Assembly: GCF_017377395.1 (NCBI RefSeq)
Contig: NZ_CP061800.1
Location: 6,221,633 to 6,285,632, forward strand
From: Desulfonema magnum
GTDB taxonomy: Bacteria; Desulfobacterota; Desulfobacteria; Desulfobacterales; 4be13
Reading direction: 5' to 3'
DNA: 64,000 nucleotides
The notes below the pieces were generated by a model that worked only from the letters and a program-made list of their open reading frames with translations, was not told where the DNA came from and did no database searches. Below, in pieces: positions 1 to 8,485 of the stretch. Each line of letters opens with the position of its first letter. The first letter of the stretch is position 1. The position numbers and the translations under genes are program-made.

Positions 1-186
1 TGTAAACAGGGCCTGGCTGTCTCCCGCGTCTGTAATGTCAAGGAATAACTGAGACTCTCCGGTTGTCGCATTATCTGTGCTGTTCGAAGTGATGTTAGTA
101 AAACCGTAGGTATATGCCCACGAACTGGCTGCCAAAAAAGCCACCATCAAACTTGAAATTGTTAAGACTGTCAAAATTTTTTTCAT
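1..186 (-). CDS. Secreted protein, N-terminal part only (runs off the window)
   Basis: A reverse-strand reading frame starts with ATG at 184-186, seven bases downstream of a strong ribosome binding site (GGAGGTG, 191-197 on the complement), and stays open to base 1. The 62 visible residues begin with two lysines, then a hydrophobic stretch ending in A-A-S-S-W-A, which is a classical Sec signal peptide with cleavage near residue 24. The mature start is rich in Thr, Ser, Asn and Gly, as in extracellular beta-sandwich proteins. Such a start is common in exosortase-sorted proteins, but the C-terminus that would show a sorting motif lies outside the window. Function is not known. Confidence 0.7.
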   Translation of the reverse strand, partial: MKKILTVLTISSLMVAFLAASSWAYTYGFTNITSNSTDNATTGESQLFLDITDAGDSQALFT

Positions 187-1256
187 ATTACACCTCCGTT
201 TTGTTTACCTTAAATTCATTAACGCCACTTTTTTCAATTTCCGATCATTTTGAGCTTTTATTTGTATGTATCACCTCCTTATTTTATTGTATGGAGAAAA
301 TTATAAAATTTCCCTCTCCGTTCCCGCTGGATTGGTGAATCAGACAGGGAATCCGGACTTAGCTATCTGAAGCGGGTAGAAAAGGCAGCTTTTTATTTTT
401 ACCAAAGAGCTGGATTATAATATAAATGAAACCACTTCATATTACTTTTAGATTATTATAAAACTATTAATTATTATTGTCAATATTTTTAAACACTGCA
501 CGATATATTTAAGAGCATGTTTGAAAGGTAATTCCGGGCTGTTTTTTGCCACGAAGACACGAAGGTTCACGAGGTCACTTTGTGTCTTTGTGTCGCTGAG
601 AGCATGTTTAAAAAGTAATTTTCCGTGTGTTTCGTGTGTTTCGCGGTTAAAAAAAATCGCCAGGCCCGTTTTCGGGGACATTTGTCATTTTTCAAACACG
701 CTCTAAACAAAATTATAGGTATTACTCGATAATCAAATTTTTTTGATCCGATTCGAACAAAAAGTTTGTCATTCCTGCTTTCGCAGGAATGACAAACTGT
801 CCGGCAGGAAGCTGAAATGTGATCTGTTTTAAGTTGATGATCATTGAAAAACATAAAAACTGTTTGAAAAAAATTATTTTTTTCAAATAGTTAAAAAAAA
901 ATTCTATATTGTTTGAAAAAATAATTGAATACGGTAAAGATATTGTTTAAGTATAGGTTCTCTTTTGGCTTTGATTTTTGTTTGAGCCGCATGTCCGAAC
1001 CATAATTGATAAAATTAAAGGACTCACAGAATTAACTTGCTGTAAATTCATGTGATCCTTTAATTATGAAAAAAACGGGGTTCGGATAATAAATCGCTGA
1101 AATGGCCGAAACAAAGATCAAGGTCGTTTTTTTAATAACGCAATCTGGTTTTCGGACTGCTGGCTTAAGCGGCAAAGCAAAAAAGACAGCTTATGGGGAA
1201 ATCTGTCACTACAATGTCTGCAAAATTTAATTTCTGAACACTTGTAAAGAGGGATT
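187..1256. other. Long intergenic region with inverted-repeat elements
   Basis: No convincing gene is visible. A segment at 512-704 is bounded by AGAGCATGTTTGAAA and its near-perfect inverted copy, with an extra direct copy of the left end at 600. At 764-797 there is a hairpin with a 15-bp perfect stem (GTTTGTCATTCCTGC), preceded at 725 by CTCGATAATCAAA, the left end of an element family also present at 17.35, 19.2 and 27.2 kb. A third inverted repeat of T/A-rich sequence lies at 858-889. The rest is A/T-rich spacer leading to the ribosome binding site at 1246-1253. Confidence 0.6.
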
Positions 1257-1856
1257 ATGGCAGGACATCATCTGATACTTGGAAAACTTGCTGATTTTAT
1301 TACCGGAGAAACCCTTGACGACACGCATGACGAGCGATATAAGCAGAAGCTGGCACGTCTGCTTGTGGAAGATAAGGGGTATTCCAAAAACGAAATTGAA
1401 CCCCGTTGTGAACTGCTTGTAAAGGCAGGGGACCTCAGAGCGATTGTAAAGGTTGATTTTAAAATTACATTATTGCTCTCTTCTCGTTCACAGGGGGAAA
1501 CCCGGGAAAAAAAGGAAACCCCCAGAATTTGCATGATTGTGAAATACGGTCCAGGATCTCTGGTCACCCGGCAGCGTTCCGCACTCGCATCATCAAGACT
1601 TTTAGCGTCTTACAATATCCCGGTTGTTGTTGTAACAAACGGCCAGGATGCACACATTATGGACGGCGAGAGCGGTAAAGTGATTTCATCGGGTCTTGAA
1701 TCCGTACCTTCCAGATCCCGGCTTATTCAACTGGCTGAAAATGCGCATTTTGATCCGATTTCGGCAAAACAGGCGGAAATGGAATCCAGAATTGTTTATG
1801 TGTTTGAAATAGACGGAAGTTGTCCGTGTGATGACACAGTATGCAGGTTGGAATAA
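1257..1856 (+). CDS. Type I restriction enzyme R N-terminal-domain-like protein
   Basis: This 199-residue protein resembles the stand-alone HSDR_N_2 (PF13588) proteins, which carry only the N-terminal nuclease-type fold of type I restriction subunits without helicase or specificity domains. Visible support is the opening Y-x-Q-x-L-A-R-L-L-V segment near residue 28, the strand I-C-M-I-V-K-Y near residue 89, and the later V-V-V-V-T-N-G-Q-D-A motif near residue 124, typical of this family. No HsdM or HsdS neighbour exists, so it is not part of a type I system here. It starts with ATG after AAAGAGGG and its stop overlaps the next start (TAATG), suggesting translational coupling to the deaminase. 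Its biological role is unknown. Confidence 0.65.
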   Translation: MAGHHLILGKLADFITGETLDDTHDERYKQKLARLLVEDKGYSKNEIEPRCELLVKAGDLRAIVKVDFKITLLLSSRSQGETREKKETPRICMIVKYGPGSLVTRQRSALASSRLLASYNIPVVVVTNGQDAHIMDGESGKVISSGLESVPSRSRLIQLAENAHFDPISAKQAEMESRIVYVFEIDGSCPCDDTVCRLE

Positions 1857-2359
1857 TGGATGATTATTACTTTATGAAAAAAGCCCTGGAACAGGCAAAA
1901 AAAGCATTATCCGCAGGTGAATTTCCTGTGGGATGTGTCATCGCGCATCAGAACAAAATTCTTGTGAACGGTTCCCGGAACGGCACCACAGGAGATTCTG
2001 CAAATGAAACAGACCATGCCGAAATGGTCGCGTTAAGACGCCTCACGGATATGGGAGAAAATGCAGACCGGAACGAATTTACGCTTTTCTGCACCATGGA
2101 GCCTTGTCTGATGTGCTTTGCTGCTATCCTGTTAAGCGGCATTGGGAAAATTGTTTACGCGTATGAAGATGTCATGGGAGGGGGGACACAGTGCGATCTG
2201 ACAAGACTCCCCCCTTTATATAAAAATCGTCAGATTTCCATTGTGCCGGATATTTTACGCGAAGAAAGTCTTGAACTGTTCAAAGCCTTTTTTGCAAATC
2301 CCGACAATAATTACTGGAAGGGGAGCCTTTTAGCTCAATATACACTCAGCCAGCCCTGA
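1856..2359 (+). CDS. Nucleoside/tRNA adenosine deaminase family protein
   Basis: A 167-residue zinc-dependent deaminase of the CMP/dCMP deaminase fold (TadA/guanine deaminase branch). The catalytic H-A-E motif is at residues 54-56 (D-H-A-E-M) and the second zinc site P-C-L-M-C at 83-87, giving one His and two Cys ligands plus the catalytic Glu. An upstream ATG at 1841 would add five residues, but the ATG at 1856 shares a base with the stop of the preceding gene and gives the usual family start. True TadA proteins usually have a longer arginine-rich stretch before H-A-E, so a free-base or nucleoside deaminase is equally possible. The substrate cannot be settled from sequence. Confidence 0.8.
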   Translation: MDDYYFMKKALEQAKKALSAGEFPVGCVIAHQNKILVNGSRNGTTGDSANETDHAEMVALRRLTDMGENADRNEFTLFCTMEPCLMCFAAILLSGIGKIVYAYEDVMGGGTQCDLTRLPPLYKNRQISIVPDILREESLELFKAFFANPDNNYWKGSLLAQYTLSQP

Positions 2360-2976
2360 AAAGCAGCCTCTCCTGTATGAGCCAACAATTATGACTGGCC
2401 TTGCTCAGAAGCAGAAGGAAAAAAATTTTAATATTGAAATTTATGTAAATGGATGCAATAGTTCAGTGGCTTTGAAGATGTTCCGCCGAACTGGCAAATT
2501 CGGGATATCTGCTTCGGATTTCCCGACTCAAGAACGGGCAGGTGCGCGATTCATCCCTGTTGATTATCATCTCCGGACCAATATTCGATAATCATAAAAT
2601 AACCACAATGTTTCAAACAGACAATTAAAAAAACGGTTCGGACAATTTTTATAACCAATTGATATTACAAAATTTGACAATTTTTCAATCTGAAAAATCA
2701 AATCCTTTGTTTTCAGCAGGTTATATCTCTTATACCCTCTTATTTTTCAAAAAACTGTACGAACCATTGTTAAAATAAAATTTTGAAGCAGTGCGGTCCC
2801 TGTTTTCAGTCCTCATAAAAAAAATTATCAAAAGAACCGGGACCGGTTCTGATGAAAGACTTGGAATTTGAAATTCAGATACGATTTTTCTGCCATTTTT
2901 CGTTTTTTGTAATGATAATTGGCTATTTCCGATTTCTAATTTTCGATTTCTAACCTCCAAATAAGGAGTACATATT
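2360..2976. other. Intergenic region upstream of the Fe-S protein
   Basis: No supported gene. A 66-codon forward frame (2391-2591) has no ribosome binding site and no recognisable features. Near the downstream gene, 2927-2954 reads as four consecutive 7-mers (TTTCCGA, TTTCTAA, TTTTCGA, TTTCTAA), one of many heptamer runs in the window. A ribosome binding site (AAGGAG) precedes the start at 2977. Confidence 0.5.
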
Positions 2977-4314
2977 ATGGCTGAACCTGCATTAAAAAAA
3001 GAAAATAAAAGAATTTTTGACGAAGGTTTGGACGGAGGGACCAAAAAACTTACACCTGAAAGAATTGAGATGGTGATCAGGGACGTTTTGGATAATGAAA
3101 CTGGCGCCCGTCTCAAGGTATATGTGGATACCTGTGTGCATTGCGGTCTTTGTTCCGAAGCATGTCATTTTTATCTTTCAAATGACAATGATCCGTCGTT
3201 TTCCCCTGCCGGAAAAGTCAAGCAGACCTTATGGGAGATGTTAAAGAAAAGGGGCAAAGTCAGCCCGGAGTTTATTTACCGGGCTTCTGAAATAGCGTCA
3301 ACAGAATGTAATCTGTGCCGCCGCTGTTCAATGTACTGTCCGTTTGGTATTGATATTGCGTACCTCATGCTTGTTGTCCGAAGGATATGTCATAAGCTGG
3401 GAGTGGTTCCCCAGTACATCCAGTCAACGGCCAACAGCCATGCTGCAACCCTGAATCAGATGTGGGTGAAGGAAGATGAGTGGATAGACAGTCTTATGTG
3501 GCAGGAAGAAGAGGCGCAGGATGAGATCCCGAGTTTGCGGATACCCCTTGAAAAGGAAGGGGCGGACGTTATTTATTCTGTTATCGGGCCTGAACCCAAG
3601 TTTCGTGCGCAACTGATTTATCAGGCTGCTGTGATTATGAATGAAGCCGGGATTGACTGGACCATGCCGGCAACTCCCGGATGGGACAACAGCGATATGT
3701 GCATGTACACCGGGGATAATGAAATGATGGGGCGGTTAAAAAAAGCGCATTTTGAAACCGCCATGCGGCTCAAAGCAAAGCGGATTGTAATGGGAGAATG
3801 CGGACATGCGTATCGTTCTGTGTATGATACAGGTAATCGCTGGCTAACATGGAAAACACCTCCCATACCGGTTATTCATGCCATTGAGTTCTATTATGAG
3901 CTTTTCAAAGAAGGAAAAATAAAGATCACTGAAAAATTTGACAGTCCTGTCACCCTTCACGATCCCTGTAACATTGTCCGGGGAAGAGGACTTCACGAAA
4001 TGGCCCGGTATGTGGTCAATGAGACATGTGAAAAATTTATTGAAATGGTGCCGAACCGGGAGCATAATTTCTGTTGCAGCGCAGGCGGCGGGGTGATTAA
4101 CTGCGGGCCTCCGTTTAAAACAAAGCGGGTTGAGGGAAACAAGGTCAAGGCTGAACAGTTGTTTGCTGCAAAAGCCAAAGGTGCCAAGACGGTAATCGCT
4201 CCCTGTCATAACTGTCACGGAGGATTGGAAGATATTATTCACCATTACGGGCTTGATATGGAACTCAAATTTTTGGGTGATATTATATATGAATGTATGG
4301 AAAAGAATGGATAA
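2977..4314 (+). CDS. HdrD/TmcB-like (4Fe-4S) and CCG-domain electron transfer protein
   Basis: This 445-residue cytoplasmic iron-sulfur protein belongs to the HdrD/GlpC/TmcB/HmcF group. Two ferredoxin-type cluster motifs are visible: C53-x2-C56-x2-C59-x3-C63 and C111-x2-C114-x2-C117-x3-C121-P. They are followed by CCG-type cysteine motifs: C275-G-H-A-Y-R, H-D-P-C331, C366-C367-S-A-G-G-G and C410-H-N-C413, which in the family hold a noncubane or additional 4Fe-4S cluster. It is followed by a class III cytochrome c gene, the arrangement of the Tmc/Hmc transmembrane redox complexes of sulfate reducers. Their membrane cytochrome b (TmcC) is not found next to it here. It probably passes electrons from periplasmic cytochrome to a cytoplasmic acceptor. 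The tmcB identity is inferred. Confidence 0.8.
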   Translation: MAEPALKKENKRIFDEGLDGGTKKLTPERIEMVIRDVLDNETGARLKVYVDTCVHCGLCSEACHFYLSNDNDPSFSPAGKVKQTLWEMLKKRGKVSPEFIYRASEIASTECNLCRRCSMYCPFGIDIAYLMLVVRRICHKLGVVPQYIQSTANSHAATLNQMWVKEDEWIDSLMWQEEEAQDEIPSLRIPLEKEGADVIYSVIGPEPKFRAQLIYQAAVIMNEAGIDWTMPATPGWDNSDMCMYTGDNEMMGRLKKAHFETAMRLKAKRIVMGECGHAYRSVYDTGNRWLTWKTPPIPVIHAIEFYYELFKEGKIKITEKFDSPVTLHDPCNIVRGRGLHEMARYVVNETCEKFIEMVPNREHNFCCSAGGGVINCGPPFKTKRVEGNKVKAEQLFAAKAKGAKTVIAPCHNCHGGLEDIIHHYGLDMELKFLGDIIYECMEKNG

Positions 4315-4379
4315 TTGATAATTGATAATTGATAATTGATAATTGATAATTGATAATTGATAATTGATAATTGATAATT
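4310..4379. repeat. Heptamer array GATAATT x10
   Basis: Ten exact head-to-tail copies of GATAATT begin inside the last codons of the Fe-S protein gene, so the stop codon is part of the first unit. They end 25 bases before the cytochrome start. The array is bounded by AATGGATAATT on the left and its perfect inverted copy AATTATCCATT on the right. Confidence 0.95.
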
Positions 4380-4404
4380 ATCCATTAAAAAAGGGAAATA
4401 TTTG

Positions 4405-4797
4405 ATGAAGAAAAAAAATCTGATGGTATATATGGTATTTATGGTGTTTGTTTCGGTAGTTGCTGTTATATCTGGTTTTTCACAGGAAGATATAACAACG
4501 GTACAGGACAGTGCGTTTGATATCAGAGAGATCATGCGCCCGTCTGTTCCTTTTCTGCATGACGAGCATAATGAAAAAGCGCAGATTGAAGAATGCAATG
4601 TGTGTCATCATACATATAATGAAGGAAAAAAAGTTGAGGATGAGTCTTCCGAAGGCATGGAATGCTCAGCGTGTCATCTCACTGAAAAAAACGATGATCC
4701 CATAGAACTGGTAAGGGTTTACCATCTTCAGTGCAAAGGATGTCATGAACAAAAAAATGCCGGACCGGTGATGTGCGGAGAGTGTCATGTGAAATAA
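4405..4797 (+). CDS. Class III (tetraheme-type) periplasmic cytochrome c
   Basis: A 130-residue protein with an N-terminal signal peptide (K-K-K-N, then a hydrophobic core, cleavage near residue 25) and four C-x2-C-H heme-binding sites: C-N-V-C-H-H, C-S-A-C-H, C-K-G-C-H and C-G-E-C-H. The upstream H-D-E-H and the extra His after the first site are plausible distal heme ligands, as in cytochrome c3 and TmcA. The ATG at 4405 is preferred over the TTG just before it because it lies nine bases after AAGGGA. The gene follows the HdrD/TmcB-like protein with only a heptamer array between, so the two are probably co-transcribed and exchange electrons across the membrane. tmcA identity is likely but not proven. 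Confidence 0.85.
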   Translation: MKKKNLMVYMVFMVFVSVVAVISGFSQEDITTVQDSAFDIREIMRPSVPFLHDEHNEKAQIEECNVCHHTYNEGKKVEDESSEGMECSACHLTEKNDDPIELVRVYHLQCKGCHEQKNAGPVMCGECHVK

Positions 4798-4884
4798 CAG
4801 CCTGTTAACGAATGATGTTTTAATAACATTTTTGCTAAGACTTCCGAAATTTTTAAAACTTCGGAAGTCTCTTAGCAGGCTGTT
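4796..4884. mobile_element. 89-bp nested inverted-repeat element with AGACTTCCGAA hairpin
   Basis: The outer ends are AACAGCCTG (4796-4804) and its inverted copy CAGGCTGTT (4876-4884). The core is an 11-bp hairpin, AGACTTCCGAA (4838-4848) with TTCGGAAGTCT (4860-4870), extended by TGCTAA/TTAGCA outside. It starts within the stop codon of the cytochrome gene and may act as its terminator. The same core hairpin recurs at 27076 and, with compensating changes, at 29432; a related one lies near 43268. Confidence 0.6.
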
Positions 4885-4943
4885 TGGTATCTGATTTATT
4901 TTTAACGTATTGTATTTGCGAAACACAAACAGAACTTCTTGAT

Positions 4944-5753
4944 ATGTTTACTCAACAATTAATTTTTAATTCCGAATCAATAAGCAATTCAGAAATAAGC
5001 ATTTCTGATACGTTTTCTGAGAGCGAAAGAATTATTCTGCATACTGGCGACACTTATGCTTTTCTCCGGACAGTTCCATCTGATCTTTCAATGTTAATTA
5101 TAACTTCTCCGCCATATAATGTAGGAAAAGCGTATGAAATTCGAACAAGCATTGACCACTATCTTAAACAGCAGCACGCGTCAAAAAGATTCTCAGGGAG
5201 ATATGAGACAATGCTTTGGTTTACCAAATCTGACAACTACAAGTTTAACCTGGATTCGGTAAGGGTTCCGTCCAAATATCCTGGGAAAAGATATTATAAA
5301 GGAAAAAATAAGGGAAAGATTTCTGGAAATCCTTTGGGAAAAAATCCGTCTGATATTTGGGAGCTTGTTGCAAAAGAATGGGATAAAGAGCTTTGGGATA
5401 TACCGAATGTGAAGTCCAATCATCCGGAAAAGACTGAACATCCTTGTCAGTTTCCAATAGAACTGGTGGAACGGTCTGTTTTGGCATTTACAGATGAGGA
5501 GGATGTGGTTTTGGATCCCTATTGCGGTGTGGCATCTTCTTTAATCGCTGGATTAAAACATAATCGAAGGGTCGTGGGATGTGAAAAAGACCGACATTAT
5601 GTGGAGATAGGGAAAAATCGAATATATGATTTTTATGCAGGAAAGTTAAAAATAAGACCCTTGGGAAAACCTGTTCATAAACCCACAGGTCGTGAAAAAG
5701 TGTCGCAGAGACCAAAAGAATGGCAAGAGTTAAATAGGAACAGCGATAAATGA
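4944..5753 (+). CDS. Type II DNA methyltransferase with an apparent internal deletion
   Basis: A 269-residue beta-class amino-methyltransferase (N4-cytosine or N6-adenine). The catalytic motif T-S-P-P-Y-N is at residues 54-59 and the C-terminal S-adenosylmethionine motif is D191-P-Y-C-G-V-A-S-S, where family members usually have G rather than A at residue 197. After S-I-D-H-Y-L-K-Q-Q (residues 69-77) the sequence jumps directly to H-A-S-K-R-F-S-G. In homologues as I recall them, about 50 residues with the post-catalytic strands lie between, so an in-frame deletion near base 5175 is likely. The start is ATG 4944; an upstream TTG at 4884 lies inside the preceding repeat element. It overlaps the nuclease gene by four bases (ATGA). 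It may be inactive. Confidence 0.75.
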   Translation: MFTQQLIFNSESISNSEISISDTFSESERIILHTGDTYAFLRTVPSDLSMLIITSPPYNVGKAYEIRTSIDHYLKQQHASKRFSGRYETMLWFTKSDNYKFNLDSVRVPSKYPGKRYYKGKNKGKISGNPLGKNPSDIWELVAKEWDKELWDIPNVKSNHPEKTEHPCQFPIELVERSVLAFTDEEDVVLDPYCGVASSLIAGLKHNRRVVGCEKDRHYVEIGKNRIYDFYAGKLKIRPLGKPVHKPTGREKVSQRPKEWQELNRNSDK

Positions 5754-6340
5754 TAATCGCAGGAAAGTACTCCTTTAATAAAGGTGAAGAAGTCATAAAC
5801 CATAAATATCCGCATCTGTTAGAAGAAATTCAAGCTGTTGTTCATGGGGTTAATGCGAGCTTATGCAGATCAAAGACAAGTAAAGAAAAGACAATGGTGG
5901 GGAAAATTCTTTATAGTCCTAAAGAATTGAACAAATTATTTAAGACCGAGTTTAAAAAATTAAATTGGAAAGATGATAAAATAAATAAGGTTTATTGCGA
6001 TTATCCCACCCAATACTATACTGCCAATTACAAACCCAAAAATTCAAAAGCTGTTCGCAAACCTTACAGAGCAATGGACTTTTTGAAAGAGAAATTGGGC
6101 GTTGAAGTACAGTTTGGGAAATATGCTTTTATGGTTTATAACATATGTGCAAAAATGACGATTTTTAAAAAATTAGGGTTTATTGATGCCGGGTTTGAAA
6201 TTGTTCCCATAAAACAGCTTGCAGATGAAATGTCCACAGGTGTGTCATACTTTGAACAATTTGTGTGGGATTTAGAAAAAAGGGGGGTATCAGATATAGA
6301 TATCCCTGTACTAGTGATCGGAGTTGATGAAACAGAATGA
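5750..6340 (+). CDS. BglII-like type II restriction endonuclease
   Basis: This 196-residue protein matches my recollection of the BglII-type restriction endonuclease family (PF09195). The active-site pattern D110-x8-E119-V-Q121 reproduces the Asp-x8-Glu-x-Gln spacing of BglII (D84, E93, Q95 from established knowledge), which coordinates the catalytic metal. The C-terminal S-Y-F-E-Q-F-V-W-D-L-E segment is characteristic of close relatives. It is open from end to end and starts in a 4-bp ATGA overlap with the methyltransferase, so expression should be coupled. With the modification enzyme apparently damaged, an active nuclease would be toxic, so it may be silent, subtly inactive, or protected by another methylase. 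The recognition site is not predictable. Confidence 0.7.
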   Translation: MIIAGKYSFNKGEEVINHKYPHLLEEIQAVVHGVNASLCRSKTSKEKTMVGKILYSPKELNKLFKTEFKKLNWKDDKINKVYCDYPTQYYTANYKPKNSKAVRKPYRAMDFLKEKLGVEVQFGKYAFMVYNICAKMTIFKKLGFIDAGFEIVPIKQLADEMSTGVSYFEQFVWDLEKRGVSDIDIPVLVIGVDETE

Positions 6341-6491
6341 TAATCAGCAAATCAAAAAACTGTAAAAAAAAACTTGGTTCGGATTGGCAGATCCGAGGGA
6401 GTACTTTCAATGTGCTGATAAGCTCAACTGTCAGGCAGATAGCGGAAGAACTTTCTTCCAGCCCTTTCATTGTAAAGGAAAAGGAGAGATG

Positions 6492-7229
6492 ATGAACAAG
6501 CTCTTTCAGGTATTACTAATCGGAATGTGGGTATTATTTACATTACTTATTTTTATAGAACCTGCCCTGGCAGGACCCGGAGGCAAAATCGCATCCGCAA
6601 TGTTTCGCTCTTTTTGGGGAAAAGTTCTTTTAGCCGTCCTTACTGTCATTTTATTACCCTTTATCTTCTACGCCGGCATAAAAGAATACCTTGCAGAACG
6701 TCGCACGCTTAAAGACTTACATGGGCTTGCAAAGATCAGCGGGCATTTTGACTGGGCATATTTGCGGGACCGCATTGTGGAATGTTTTTACCAGGTACAT
6801 GATGCATGGCGAAGAGAAGATATGTCAGAAGCATCAGAATGGATGACTGATTGGTATTGGAGAAACCAGCAGATCGTTTTTCTTGATCAATGGGCCAGGG
6901 AAGGGCTGGTCAATCATTGCCAGGTTAAGAATATTATTGCCATCAAACCGTTATTTCTTGCCTATCGGAATAAAAGCGGAGAACATGATGAATCCAGAAT
7001 CGCTGTCTCTGTTACCGCTGAAATGGAAGATTACCTTGCCAGACGGGATACAGGAGAGATAACTGAGGGACAGAAAGGTTTTGCAGAGGTAGAAACGGTA
7101 TGGAGCTTTGTGCTTAAAAATGACAAATGGCGGGTTGTAAACATTGAAGAAAGCAACATGTCATTAAGTTACGCAAAATTAGCAAATGAGTTACCTGCGC
7201 ATACAAACAGCTATGAACTTAAAAGATAA
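6492..7229 (+). CDS. Tim44-like domain membrane-anchored protein
   Basis: A 245-residue protein with a signal-peptide-like first hydrophobic segment ending in E-P-A-L-A-G, a second transmembrane helix at about residues 40-62, and a soluble domain starting R-T-L-K-D-L. The soluble part, with F-D-W-A-Y-L-R-D-R, the acidic/aromatic middle and W-S-F-V-L-K-N-D-K-W-R-V, matches the Tim44-like/NTF2-type fold (PF04280) seen in many bacterial proteins of unknown function. Start choice: ATG at 6492 is five bases after AAGGAG; the ATG at 6489 is too close. The role may be substrate binding at the membrane or envelope; nothing nearby clarifies it. Confidence 0.7.
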   Translation: MNKLFQVLLIGMWVLFTLLIFIEPALAGPGGKIASAMFRSFWGKVLLAVLTVILLPFIFYAGIKEYLAERRTLKDLHGLAKISGHFDWAYLRDRIVECFYQVHDAWRREDMSEASEWMTDWYWRNQQIVFLDQWAREGLVNHCQVKNIIAIKPLFLAYRNKSGEHDESRIAVSVTAEMEDYLARRDTGEITEGQKGFAEVETVWSFVLKNDKWRVVNIEESNMSLSYAKLANELPAHTNSYELKR

Positions 7230-7283
7230 CATAATTATGAAAAAGTCTTTTTAAAATTAACCTCGTGAAATCAGATAATCATT

Positions 7284-7961
7284 ATGATAGAATACATATT
7301 CGAAACCCAGGACGGCAGGAATCTGAATTTTCAGATTAATATAAACCGGCAATACACGGATAAAATAAACGGGTCAGCCCATCATGTCTGGACAAAATTA
7401 GATTATAATCAATGTAAAATCTGTCCGCTGTCTTTGAAAGAATATCAGTGTTGTCCGACAGCAGTGGATCTGCAGGAAATTGTAGAGGGATTTTCCCCTT
7501 TTCTTTCTCATGAGATCGTATGGGTAAAAGTAAGAACATCTGAGCGGGAATACAGCAAAAAATGTGACATTCAGACCGGGCTGCAATCCCTCCTCGGTCT
7601 GGTTATGGCAACAAGCGCATGTCCGGTTTTGTCGAAATTGTGGTCTTTGGCATATTTTCACTTACCCTTTGCCACCACGGAAGATACCCTTTTCCGAACA
7701 GTGGGCGCATATCTTATCCGGCAATATTTTATTTTTTCAGACGGGGAGAAGCCTGACTTTGAGCTGAATGAACTCAGGTCTCTCTATAATAAACTGGAGG
7801 AGCTGAATACCTCCTTTACCGAAAGAATCCGAATTGCTTCCAAAGCAGATGCCAATCTCAATGCTGTTGTACAACTGGGCGCGCTTTCCTTTATGGTGCA
7901 TGTATCTCTTGAAGAACAACTCAGAGATTTCAGGAGGACTTTTCAGGGAAAATTGTTCTGA
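7284..7961 (+). CDS. Conserved hypothetical protein with a four-cysteine motif
   Basis: The family is not recognised. The 225-residue protein begins with a beta-rich half containing C44-x2-C47-P and C56-C57-P, a spacing that could bind zinc or an iron-sulfur cluster. It continues with a helical half containing several hydrophobic segments (residues 105-125 and 195-210) that are amphipathic rather than clear membrane spans. There is no signal peptide. It lies 54 bases after the Tim44-like gene and before the hemerythrin gene, with a weak ribosome binding site. Length and clean codon structure argue that it is real. Confidence 0.6.
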   Translation: MIEYIFETQDGRNLNFQININRQYTDKINGSAHHVWTKLDYNQCKICPLSLKEYQCCPTAVDLQEIVEGFSPFLSHEIVWVKVRTSEREYSKKCDIQTGLQSLLGLVMATSACPVLSKLWSLAYFHLPFATTEDTLFRTVGAYLIRQYFIFSDGEKPDFELNELRSLYNKLEELNTSFTERIRIASKADANLNAVVQLGALSFMVHVSLEEQLRDFRRTFQGKLF

Positions 7962-8027
7962 GTGACAGAATGATCTGAGTTTAACACTTTGTTTCTTTTA
8001 TTAATTTTTATAGAAAGGGAGGTTGGA

Positions 8028-8438
8028 ATGCCATTATTTCAATGGAGTGGTGATTACAGCGTGGGGGTCGGTGCCATGGACAGAGACCATCAGAAACTTT
8101 TTGACCTGCTGAACAAACTGCATGATGCAATGATAGAAGGAAAAGCAACTCCCCTGGTTGCGGACATAATAAAAGAACTCCTTGATTATACGAAGTATCA
8201 TTTCGAAGCAGAGGAAAAATTAATGGAGAAGGTCAGCTATCCGGGGCTGTCTGAACAAAAAAATGCTCACCAAAAATTCATTGGGTCAATTGAAGACTAC
8301 AAAGACAAGGCTGACAAAGGTCTGTCAGCTTTTCTCAGCACCAGCATGTCAATCTTTCTCACAGACTGGCTGAAAAGTCATATCGGTGTCATGGACAAAA
8401 AATATCAGAAAGACATGAATGCCCAAGGTATCACCTGA
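8028..8438 (+). CDS. Bacteriohemerythrin
   Basis: A 136-residue single-domain hemerythrin, a diiron protein that binds O2 and may act in oxygen sensing, storage or protection in anaerobes. Ligand motifs are visible: D-R-D-H21-Q-K-L, H58-F-E-A-E62, H81-Q-K-F and H-I-G-V-M-D near the C-terminus. At residue 77 the sequence has Gln where many hemerythrins have the first His of an H-x3-H pair; I believe this occurs in some bacteriohemerythrins. The start is the ATG at 8028, six bases after a strong AAGGGAGG; an upstream in-frame extension at 7989 is hydrophobic and lacks a binding site. It probably has its own transcription unit. Confidence 0.9.
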   Translation: MPLFQWSGDYSVGVGAMDRDHQKLFDLLNKLHDAMIEGKATPLVADIIKELLDYTKYHFEAEEKLMEKVSYPGLSEQKNAHQKFIGSIEDYKDKADKGLSAFLSTSMSIFLTDWLKSHIGVMDKKYQKDMNAQGIT

Positions 8439-8450
8439 GTTGTGCAATCA

Positions 8451-8485
8451 GCTTTCAGTCGTCAGCTTTCGGTTTTCAGCCATAC
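8451..8485. repeat. Degenerate heptamer run TCAGCTT/TCAGTCG
   Basis: Five consecutive 7-base units (TCAGCTT, TCAGTCG, TCAGCTT, TCGGTTT, TCAGCCA) lie a few bases downstream of the hemerythrin stop, one of the locus-specific heptamer runs found across the window. Confidence 0.6.

Noticed and set aside
2391..2591. 66-codon forward frame after the deaminase
   Set aside because: No binding site, no conserved motif and no clear codon bias.
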